A stretch of 10,788 nt of DNA, from assembly GCA_004555865.1 (NCBI GenBank), contig SFJO01000029.1:1-10788 (forward strand). Reading direction: 5' to 3'. Below, piece by piece: positions 1 through 5,223 of this stretch (position 1 is the first letter of the stretch; each line of letters starts with the position of its first letter). Origin of the DNA: Oscillospiraceae bacterium. GTDB lineage: Bacteria; Bacillota; Clostridia; Oscillospirales; Ruminococcaceae. The notes under the pieces were generated by a model. That model was not told the origin of the DNA. It worked only from the letters and a program-made list of their open reading frames with translations, and did not search any database. The translations under genes were made by a program, and so were the position numbers.

Positions 1-30
1 TCCTGTCTGCTCTCTCGAAGCAGCTTATTT

Positions 31-59
31 ATTATATCAGGCAAGCGTAAGTTTGTCAA
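31..59 (-). promoter_or_regulatory. Strong sigma-A promoter reading leftward out of the window (proximal of two)
   Basis: On the minus strand a perfect TTGACA -35 box (54-59) is followed, after a 17-base spacer, by a perfect TATAAT -10 box (31-36). Transcription would start near position 24 and leave the window on the left, so the gene it serves is not visible. The first 24 bases (minus strand) contain a small stem, CTGCT...AGCAG, in the presumed leader. A full-consensus promoter of this kind is typical of stable RNA, ribosomal or translation genes; that assignment is inference. Confidence 0.75.
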
Positions 60-105
60 GCACTTTTTCGATTTTTCTTTAAGCCGCTCGGTTGAGCCGG
101 TCTCG

Positions 106-122
106 GGAACGTCCTGCGTTCC
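106..122. repeat. Perfect inverted repeat GGAACG-N5-CGTTCC between the tandem promoters
   Basis: GGAACG (106-111) and CGTTCC (117-122) form a 6-base stem with a 5-base loop. On the plus strand it is followed by TTTT (123-126), so it could act as a weak plus-direction terminator. On the minus strand it lies roughly 7-25 bases downstream of the predicted start of the distal leftward promoter, where an operator or a leader hairpin would sit. It does not match CIRCE or the usual LexA spacing. Its role is not known. Confidence 0.35.
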
Positions 123-136
123 TTTTGACTTGATCT

Positions 137-165
137 ATTTTATCATGCAATTCCTATTTCGTCAA
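137..165 (-). promoter_or_regulatory. Second leftward sigma-A-like promoter (distal of tandem pair)
   Basis: On the minus strand TTGACG (160-165) and TAAAAT (137-142) are separated by exactly 17 bases. This lies 106 bases upstream of the proximal leftward promoter and has the same orientation. It falls just beyond the end of the leftward gene at 248-547, in an AT-rich stretch, so it more likely drives the gene beyond the left edge. A tandem pair of strong promoters is reminiscent of rRNA or ribosomal-protein operons. Confidence 0.5.
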
Positions 166-247
166 CGCATTTTTACAACTTTTTCAAGTTTAGTATGACT
201 TTTCTTTGCTTTTCGCACTGATTCATCCGTTTTCCAAAAAGATCTGT

Positions 248-547
248 TCAGTAAACGCCCCATTCGGCGGTACGGCTTTGATTCCAGCGCTCTTTTCCGG
301 CCTCGTATTGCTCAGCAATCCACGCGCCCCCCTGCTGAAGCCCCTCTTCCGTGTAAGGAAAAACCTCCCGGGTCTGCTCTTCCAGTGGGGTTCGATCTCT
401 TGCCCAAGGCTCCGGCCATACAATTGCCTCAAAGCAATCCTCTTCCCCCTCCTTGGTTTTCCCCAAGTAATAGCGCATTCCCAGGTGTTCACCGCAGTAG
501 TTGTTTCCGCATGAGAAAAAATGAAAATTAGGCAGTGCGTTCAGCAT
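248..547 (-). CDS. Small conserved-looking hypothetical protein (99 aa)
   Basis: I do not recognise a named function. The start at 547 is chosen because a GGGAGG ribosome binding site sits 8-9 bases upstream on the minus strand; the frame stays open 22 codons further upstream but without such a site. The 99-residue product is acidic and aromatic-rich, with no signal peptide or membrane helix. Visible motifs are a Cys/Asn/Gly cluster near residues 13-20 (SCGNNYCGE), GMRYYL near residues 24-29, VWPEPW near residues 43-48, and an EEGLQQGGAWIAEQY stretch that looks helical. The pattern (GNxYxG, GMRY, WPxP, then an EG-helix ending in QY) resembles small uncharacterised Clostridia proteins as I remember them, but I cannot confirm a family. 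It is divergent from the patatin-like gene. A TATAAT on the minus strand at 649-654 could be its -10 box, but I see no matching -35. Confidence 0.65.
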   Translation of the reverse strand: MLNALPNFHFFSCGNNYCGEHLGMRYYLGKTKEGEEDCFEAIVWPEPWARDRTPLEEQTREVFPYTEEGLQQGGAWIAEQYEAGKERWNQSRTAEWGVY

Positions 548-681
548 ATTATTGTCCTCCCTTGTTCGATCAATGCATCCCCTGGGCCGAACGTTCCGGC
601 TCTTGCTTCTCACCCCAGCGCAATCCGGTCCGGTTTCTCTTTTAATGTATTATATAGAAAGCAGGCAGCCGCCCGCCGGGC

Positions 682-710
682 TTTTCTTCCCCTGTTCGAT
701 ATGGTATAAT
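682..710 (+). promoter_or_regulatory. Extended -10 promoter for the patatin-like gene
   Basis: TATAAT (705-710) is preceded by TGG (702-704), giving the extended -10 form TGnTATAAT. The -35 position (682-687, TTTTCT) is poor, as is usual for extended -10 promoters. Transcription would start near 717, leaving a leader of about 48 bases before the ATG at 765. Confidence 0.6.
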
Positions 711-764
711 TGCTTCATTCTGTTTGATTATAGCAAATTTCTCACATGGAAGGAAGTGTCCCTA

Positions 765-1628
765 ATGAACGAGCACTTGGAGCGAACGGCCCTTGTTTTG
801 GAGGGCGGCGGTATGCGCGGCCTGTTTACAGCCGGCGTGCTGGACTTTTTTCTGGAGCAGAAGCTGCATTTTGACGACTGCCTGGCCGTCTCAGCCGGTG
901 CCTGTCACGCGTGCAGCTTTTTGTCTGGCCAAAAGGGGCGCGCATTTCACTGCGGCACGGCCTATCTGAACGACAAACGTTATTGCAGCGTATATAGCCT
1001 GGCCACAACCGGGGATCTCTTCGGTTCTGATTTTGTGTACAACCGCATCCCAAACGAGCTGGACCCCTACGATTACGAGGCCTTCGACCGGTGCGGCACC
1101 CGCTTTTATCCCGTGGTAACCAACTGCGAAACCGGCAGGGCGGTTTACCCGCACGTCACGGATATGCACCCCGGCATTCGCTATGTGCAGGCCTCCAGCT
1201 CTCTGCCGCTTCTCGCCCGAATGGTCAACGTGGAGGGCAGCCCGTATCTGGATGGTGGCATTGCGGATTCCATCCCCATCGCCAAGGCCCGTCAGCTGGG
1301 CTGCACCAAAAGCATCGTGATTCTCACCCGTCCGGAGGAATACCGCAAAGGCCCCAACGAACTAATGCCCCTGATCCGCGCCCGTTACTGGCGTTATCCC
1401 CGCCTGGTGGAAGCCATGGCCACGCGGCATCTCCGCTACAACGCCACGCTGGATGAGCTGGCCAAGCTAGAGCAGGCCGGCAGCGTGTTCGTCATTCGCC
1501 CGGCCAAAGATCTGGGGCTGGGCCGCACCGAAAAGAATCTGGAAAAGCTCACAAGCGCCTATCGGGCCGGTTATGCGCAGGCCCAGCGGCTTTATCCTGC
1601 GCTGAAGGCGTTTCTCGCGCAGAACTAA
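765..1628 (+). CDS. Patatin-like phospholipase / acylhydrolase (YjjU-like)
   Basis: This 287-residue protein belongs to the patatin-like phospholipase family, which uses a Ser-Asp dyad to hydrolyse acyl esters of lipids. The ATG at 765 has an AAGGAAG ribosome binding site about 8 bases upstream; an upstream ATG at 552 would add 71 residues of unlikely sequence. The oxyanion-hole loop GGGMRG is at residues 14-19. The nucleophile is Ser43 in the stretch LAVSAGA, and the catalytic Asp is Asp163 in YLDGG. The nucleophile elbow is AxSxG, where the family norm is GxSxG: the first Gly is Ala41 (codon GCC). The rest of the dyad and the DGG are intact, so activity is likely but not certain. No signal peptide or membrane helix is seen, so it is probably cytosolic and possibly membrane-associated. 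The C-terminal part (about residues 180-287) matches the helical tail of YjjU-type bacterial patatins. It appears to be transcribed alone. Confidence 0.9.
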   Translation: MNEHLERTALVLEGGGMRGLFTAGVLDFFLEQKLHFDDCLAVSAGACHACSFLSGQKGRAFHCGTAYLNDKRYCSVYSLATTGDLFGSDFVYNRIPNELDPYDYEAFDRCGTRFYPVVTNCETGRAVYPHVTDMHPGIRYVQASSSLPLLARMVNVEGSPYLDGGIADSIPIAKARQLGCTKSIVILTRPEEYRKGPNELMPLIRARYWRYPRLVEAMATRHLRYNATLDELAKLEQAGSVFVIRPAKDLGLGRTEKNLEKLTSAYRAGYAQAQRLYPALKAFLAQN

Positions 1629-1733
1629 TTCTACGGTCGATGCCTCGGCAACAGGTTCATCCACCGCACTTTGCACCATCAAGCCCTGTGTTGTTTGTAC
1701 AAAACGCCTATTTCCTTTGCAATTTATCATTTA

Positions 1734-1781
1734 TTTGACCTTTGTTCAAAGTTTGACCATAAAGGGATGCGATAATAATAC
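1734..1781 (+). promoter_or_regulatory. Promoter of the zinc-ribbon / DUF5685 / J-protein operon, with repeated TTTGACC
   Basis: TTGACC (1753-1758) and TAATAC (1776-1781) are separated by 17 bases and form a plausible sigma-A promoter. An identical TTTGACC heptamer occurs at 1734-1740 and 1752-1758, with the palindrome CTTTGTTCAAAG (1740-1751) between them. Read on the minus strand the heptamers are GGTCAAA, the same as a CtsR half-site, but their 18-base period does not match the 10-base period of known CtsR boxes. They could be an operator overlapping the -35 box or coincidence. Confidence 0.5.
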
Positions 1782-1822
1782 TACGGTTTTCCAGGCGGCC
1801 AGTGTGGGGCCGCTCTGCCGTA
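1782..1822 (+). promoter_or_regulatory. Leader hairpin upstream of the zinc-ribbon gene
   Basis: The 5' leader can fold into a stem with an outer TACGG (1782-1786) / CCGTA (1818-1822) pairing and an inner GCGGCC (1795-1800) / GGCCGC (1808-1813) stem with loop AGTGTGG. No T-run follows, so it is not an intrinsic terminator. It may stabilise the mRNA or bind a regulator; no known riboswitch class was recognised. Confidence 0.35.
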
Positions 1823-1848
1823 ATTTGCAAAGGATAAAATTTTAGGGG

Positions 1849-2250
1849 ATGAACGGATTGAGAGAACGCTTTCAACGCTTTATGGTGGGCCGGTACGGCC
1901 ACGACAGTTTGAACCAGGCTATGGCCGTCGCCGCCCTGGTGCTGATGATTCTGGGCATGTTTGGGCCGCGGCTGTTCAGCTGGCTGGCCATGGCTCTGCT
2001 GGTGGCGGTGTATTTCCGGATGTTCAGCCGGAATATTCCCGCCCGCAGCCAGGAGAACGCCAAGTATTACTACCTGCGCACGCAGGTGCAGAAGCGTCTG
2101 GCCCAGTATAAGACCCGCTGGGCGCAGCGCAAGTACTACCGCTATTACCGCTGCCCCCATTGTCATCAGCAGCTGCGGGTGCCCCGGGGCCGCGGCAAAA
2201 TTGAGATCACCTGCCCCAAGTGCCACACGGAATTTGTAAAGAAGAGCTGA
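1849..2250 (+). CDS. Two-helix membrane protein with C-terminal zinc ribbon (133 aa)
   Basis: First gene of a three-gene operon; no named function recognised. The protein has a short charged N-terminus, a hydrophobic stretch at about residues 23-57 that fits two closely spaced membrane helices, a basic tyrosine-rich linker (about 60-100), and a zinc ribbon with Cys102/Cys105 (CPHC) and Cys122/Cys125 (CPKC). The ribbon probably lies on the cytoplasmic face, since the linker is strongly positive. The start is ambiguous. The ATG at 1849 has AGGGG directly abutting it, which is no usable spacing, and an AAAGGA 14 bases upstream. A TTG at 1858, three codons in, lies 9 bases after AGGGG. An in-frame TAG at 1843 excludes anything earlier. 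Seven bases separate its stop from the next gene, so the two are almost certainly co-transcribed. Confidence 0.8.
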   Translation: MNGLRERFQRFMVGRYGHDSLNQAMAVAALVLMILGMFGPRLFSWLAMALLVAVYFRMFSRNIPARSQENAKYYYLRTQVQKRLAQYKTRWAQRKYYRYYRCPHCHQQLRVPRGRGKIEITCPKCHTEFVKKS

Positions 2251-2257
2251 GGCTTTT

Positions 2258-3103
2258 ATGTTTGGATATGTTACCATCAACCGCAATGAGCTGAGCGATG
2301 AGGATTTCGCCCGCTACCGCAGCTATTATTGCGGGCTGTGCCGTGCGCTTCAGAAACGGCATGGCTTTTCGGGGCAGTTGATCCTCAGCTACGATATGGT
2401 GTTTCTTGAGGTGCTGCTCACCTCGCTGTATGAATACGACAGCCAGAGCGGCACCGGCCGCTGTGTGCCCCATCCGACCAAAACGCACACCTGGCTGTAC
2501 AACGCGGCTTCCGACTACTGTGCCGACATGAGCGTTGCGCTCTCCTATTACAACCTGATGGACAATTGGGAGGACGACCATAGCGCCGCCAGCCTGATTA
2601 TGGCCAAGCGGCTGCGCAAACGGTATGAGGCTGTGTCGGAGCGGTACCCCCGCCAGTGCGCGGCCATTCACTACTGCCTGACGCAGCTTGGCAAATGCGA
2701 ACGCAGCAACTGCCAGGACATTGATCAGGTTTCCGGCCACTTCGGCCAGCTGATGGCGGAAGTGCTGGACGTGCGGCGGGATATGTGGAGCGCCGACCTG
2801 CAGGAGATGGGCATGGCCCTGGGCAAGTTCATCTATTTGATGGACGCCTATGAGGACCTGCGCAAGGATCGGCGCCGCCACCGGTACAATCCTTTGGCCG
2901 CCCTTGCCCAGCAGCCCGACTATGAGCAGCAGGTACACGACATTCTGGTGATGCTGATGGCCCAGTGCGCCAGTGCCTTTGAGCGGCTGCCCATCCTGCA
3001 GGATGCCTCCATCCTGCGCAACATCATTTATTCCGGCGTGTGGACCCGTTACACCGACCTGCGCCAACTTCAGCAAAAAGCAAAAGGAAAGGCAGGTTCC
3101 TGA
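2258..3103 (+). CDS. DUF5685-type helical protein with isoprenoid-synthase-like Asp motifs
   Basis: This 281-residue protein matches the DUF5685 pattern as I know it from Clostridia (assignment from memory): an N-terminal MFGYVTINRNEL, a YCGLC motif (Cys25, Cys28), a CVPHP motif (Cys69, His72), then long helices. The function of the family is not established. Two Asp-rich helices stand out: D102NWED106, and D196AYED200LRKD204 followed by R208-Y210-N-P. In squalene/phytoene synthases such as CrtM the corresponding elements are DxxxD, then N/DxxxDxxxD followed by an R-x-Y region, in the same order. A class I isoprenoid-synthase fold is therefore plausible, with Mg-diphosphate binding possible but unproven. 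Cys25/Cys28/Cys69/His72 could bind a metal. The start follows GAGG by 5 bases. The stop overlaps the start of the J-domain gene by one base (TGATG), suggesting translational coupling. Confidence 0.8.
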   Translation: MFGYVTINRNELSDEDFARYRSYYCGLCRALQKRHGFSGQLILSYDMVFLEVLLTSLYEYDSQSGTGRCVPHPTKTHTWLYNAASDYCADMSVALSYYNLMDNWEDDHSAASLIMAKRLRKRYEAVSERYPRQCAAIHYCLTQLGKCERSNCQDIDQVSGHFGQLMAEVLDVRRDMWSADLQEMGMALGKFIYLMDAYEDLRKDRRRHRYNPLAALAQQPDYEQQVHDILVMLMAQCASAFERLPILQDASILRNIIYSGVWTRYTDLRQLQQKAKGKAGS

Positions 3104-3870
3104 TGGACCCTTATCAGATTCTCGGCGTATCCTCCACCGCCAGCGACTACGACGTTAAAAAAGCCTATCGCCAGCAGTGCAAGCGCTACCACCCGGATCT
3201 TCATCCGGACGACCCTTCCGCAGAGGAAAAGTTCAAACAGGTACAGGCTGCCTATGAACAGGTGATGAAAATGCGCCAGGGCGGCGGTTCCTCGCCCGGT
3301 TACGGCGGCAGCTATGGCGGGTATCAGCAGCGCAATCCCTATTCCAACGGGTACGGCTACGGCAGCCGCCAGCAGCAGGACGATCCCTTCGGATTCGGCG
3401 GCTTCAACGGCTTTTTCTACGGGCCCTTCGGGTTTGGCTACACCACCGGCGGAAACCGGGGCGGCAGCTACGGCTACGGCGGGGCCTACGGGCCGTCCTC
3501 CGCGCAGGACACCACCGTGGAACTTCAGGCCGCCCGCAACTACATCAACGCCCGCCGTTACCGGGAGGCCCTGAACGCGCTTTCTGGCGTGGCGGAAAGC
3601 GCCCGCACGGCGCGCTGGTATTATTACAGTGCCCTGGCCAACTGGGGGCTGGGCAATTCCATTACCGCCTTGCAGCACGCGCAGCGCGCCTGCCAGATGG
3701 AGCCGGGCAACAGCGAATATCAGCAGCTGCTGAGCCGCCTGCAAAGCGGCGGGCAGACCTACCAGAGCGCCAGCCGCAGCTACTCCACCCCCGGGCTGAG
3801 CGTAGGGCGTTTGTGTCTGAGCTTCTGGCTGCTGAACCTGCTGTTCCGCTGCTTCTGCGGATTCTGGTAA
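3103..3870 (+). CDS. J-domain protein with Gly/Tyr/Phe-rich linker, TPR-like repeats and hydrophobic tail
   Basis: The first 58 residues are a J domain, which stimulates the ATPase of a DnaK-type Hsp70; the essential HPD motif is at residues 30-32. It is not DnaJ proper: it lacks the four CxxCxGxG zinc repeats and is only 255 residues long. Residues 60-133 form a low-complexity linker rich in Gly, Tyr and Phe, similar in composition to the G/F region of J-proteins. Residues 136-214 look like two helix-turn-helix TPR-type repeats, suited to binding a partner. The last 20 residues are hydrophobic with Cys238, Cys250 and Cys252 (LCLSFW...RCFCGFW), possibly a membrane-inserting or metal-binding tail. 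The ATG overlaps the previous stop and has a purine-rich GGCAGG upstream. As last gene of the operon it probably directs Hsp70 to the products or clients of its two neighbours; that is inference. Confidence 0.9.
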   Translation: MDPYQILGVSSTASDYDVKKAYRQQCKRYHPDLHPDDPSAEEKFKQVQAAYEQVMKMRQGGGSSPGYGGSYGGYQQRNPYSNGYGYGSRQQQDDPFGFGGFNGFFYGPFGFGYTTGGNRGGSYGYGGAYGPSSAQDTTVELQAARNYINARRYREALNALSGVAESARTARWYYYSALANWGLGNSITALQHAQRACQMEPGNSEYQQLLSRLQSGGQTYQSASRSYSTPGLSVGRLCLSFWLLNLLFRCFCGFW

Positions 3871-3935
3871 GCCGTCTGCAGCCCGCCCGGCTTTTCGTTG
3901 CAACGCCAAAACGATTTCAAGCCAAAGCATAATGC

Positions 3936-3982
3936 AAAACGAGCAGAGAGCCCCTTGCGAATGGGGAACTCTGCTCGTTTTT
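3936..3982. terminator. Bidirectional intrinsic terminator between the J-protein gene and prfB
   Basis: CGAGCAGAG (3940-3948) pairs with CTCTGCTCG (3969-3977), extended by AAAA/TTTT. An inner CCCC (3951-3954) / GGGG (3963-3966) stem closes an 8-base loop. A T-run follows on the plus strand (3978-3982) and A3936-A3939 give a U-run on the minus strand, so it can end both convergent transcripts. Confidence 0.92.
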
Positions 3983-4029
3983 ATTTCTGGTTTTTATCGG
4001 CAGGATGCGTTTGGCTGCGAACCTGCCGC

Positions 4030-5151
4030 TCAGGTATCCTGCAGCTCGCCGCGGCTGGCCGCCTTCAGGTAGGCGTTGATGAAGCCATCCAGATCGCCGT
4101 CCATCACGGCCTGCACGTTGCCGCTCTCATAGCCGGTGCGATGGTCCTTCACCAGCGTGTAGGGCATGAATACATAGCTGCGGATCTGGTGCCCCCAGGC
4201 GATCTCGTTCTGCACGCCCTTGATGTCGCTGATCTTATCCATGTGCTGCTGCTGGGCAATCTGGAACAGCTTCGCTTCCAGCATTTTCATGGCCGTGTCG
4301 CGGTTCTGGAACTGGCTGCGCTCGGTCTGGCAGGAAACCACCACGCCGGTAGGCTTGTGGATCAGACGCACAGCCGAAGAGGTCTTGTTGATGTGCTGGC
4401 CGCCGGCACCGGAGGAGCGGTACACCTGCATCTCAATGTCCTCGGGGCGGATGTCCACATGGATGCTGTCGTCCAGCTCGGGCATAACCTCCAGGCTGGC
4501 AAAGCTGGTCTGGCGGCGGCTGTTTGCATCAAAGGGGCTGATGCGCACCAGGCGGTGCACGCCGTTTTCGCTCTTCAGCAGGCCGTAGGCGTTGGGGCCT
4601 TCCACCATAATGCTGCCGCTCTTCATGCCGGCCTCATCGCCGTCCTGATAGTCCAGCGTGGAGACCTTGAAGCCGTGGGCAGCCGCCCAGCGGTTGTACA
4701 TACGGAACAGCATATCCGCCCAGTCCTGCGCCTCGGTTCCGCCGGTGCCGGCATGAAAGGTGAGGATGGCGTTGTTCTTGTCATACTCACCGCTCAACAG
4801 GGTGATCATCTGCAGCTCGTCAATGGCCTCGGCCACCTTGTGCACGCTCTCCTCGGCCTCGGGGATCATCTCGGGGTCGTTCTCTTCCTCGCACAGCAGC
4901 AGCATGGTGTCGGCATCGTCGTACAGGCGGGTCAGCTTGCCGTAGCGCTCCAGCTTGCCCTTCAGGTCGCTGACCTCCGCAAACACCTTCTGGCTGGCTT
5001 CGGCATCGTCATAAAAGCCCGGCTGGCTCATTTTGTGTTCCAGCTCGGCCACACGCTTTTCGCTGGCCGTGATGGCCAGGGCCTCGCCCAGGTCCTTCAC
5101 AGCAGTCTCGTATTCGCCCAACTGCGTTTTCAGTTCGTCAATGGTAATCAT
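4030..5151 (-). CDS. prfB: Peptide chain release factor 2 (RF2)
   Basis: RF2 recognises UAA and UGA stop codons in the ribosomal A site and triggers release of the finished protein. The 373-residue product has the stop-codon-reading SPF motif at residues 205-207, which marks RF2 rather than RF1 (PxT), and the catalytic GGQ at residues 250-252 in SSGAGGQHINKT. Residues 1-110 form the helical N-terminal domain. In many bacteria prfB carries an in-frame UGA near codon 26 that is bypassed by a +1 frameshift as autoregulation. Here the frame is continuous through that region (around residues 20-35) with no CTTTGA, so this control is absent. The ATG at 5151 has AAAGGTG about 7 bases upstream on the minus strand. 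It is a single-gene unit, convergent with the J-protein operon; secA, a common neighbour, is not present here. Confidence 0.98.
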   Translation of the reverse strand: MITIDELKTQLGEYETAVKDLGEALAITASEKRVAELEHKMSQPGFYDDAEASQKVFAEVSDLKGKLERYGKLTRLYDDADTMLLLCEEENDPEMIPEAEESVHKVAEAIDELQMITLLSGEYDKNNAILTFHAGTGGTEAQDWADMLFRMYNRWAAAHGFKVSTLDYQDGDEAGMKSGSIMVEGPNAYGLLKSENGVHRLVRISPFDANSRRQTSFASLEVMPELDDSIHVDIRPEDIEMQVYRSSGAGGQHINKTSSAVRLIHKPTGVVVSCQTERSQFQNRDTAMKMLEAKLFQIAQQQHMDKISDIKGVQNEIAWGHQIRSYVFMPYTLVKDHRTGYESGNVQAVMDGDLDGFINAYLKAASRGELQDT

Positions 5152-5194
5152 ATAAGCGCACCTTTCTGATCGGCGTTAAAACAGTATTGGTTTT

Positions 5195-5223
5195 AGTATA
5201 CAGAATTCCTACGGCAAAGTAAA
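5195..5223 (-). promoter_or_regulatory. Probable prfB promoter
   Basis: On the minus strand TTTACT (5218-5223) and TATACT (5195-5200) are separated by 17 bases. The match is moderate (4/6 and 5/6). The predicted start lies about 35 bases upstream of the prfB ATG. Confidence 0.45.

Noticed and set aside
552..764. 71-codon N-terminal extension of the patatin-like protein
   Set aside because: It crosses the extended -10 promoter at 702-710 and lacks a ribosome binding site; the ATG at 765 has one and matches the family start.
1734..1758. Calling the TTTGACC pair a genuine CtsR box
   Set aside because: Known CtsR operators have heptamers at a 10-base period; here it is 18, and one copy doubles as the -35 box. 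Kept only as an observation.
2207..3930. Two long minus-strand frames (2207-3076 and 3070-3930) antisense to the DUF5685-type and J-protein genes
   Set aside because: Same codon-bias shadow effect; no ribosome binding sites and no recognisable motifs, while the plus-strand genes are clear.
3998..4028. CGGCAGG/CCTGCCG inverted repeat just after the prfB stop
   Set aside because: A 7-base stem with a 17-base loop and no T-run in the prfB direction; the strong terminator at 3936-3982 is a better explanation for transcript ending.
3898..5169. 423-codon plus-strand open frame covering prfB in antisense
   Set aside because: It mirrors prfB, which has all RF2 motifs. The antisense product is a low-complexity Ala/Leu/Val/His-rich string without a domain, as expected from GC-rich codon bias.
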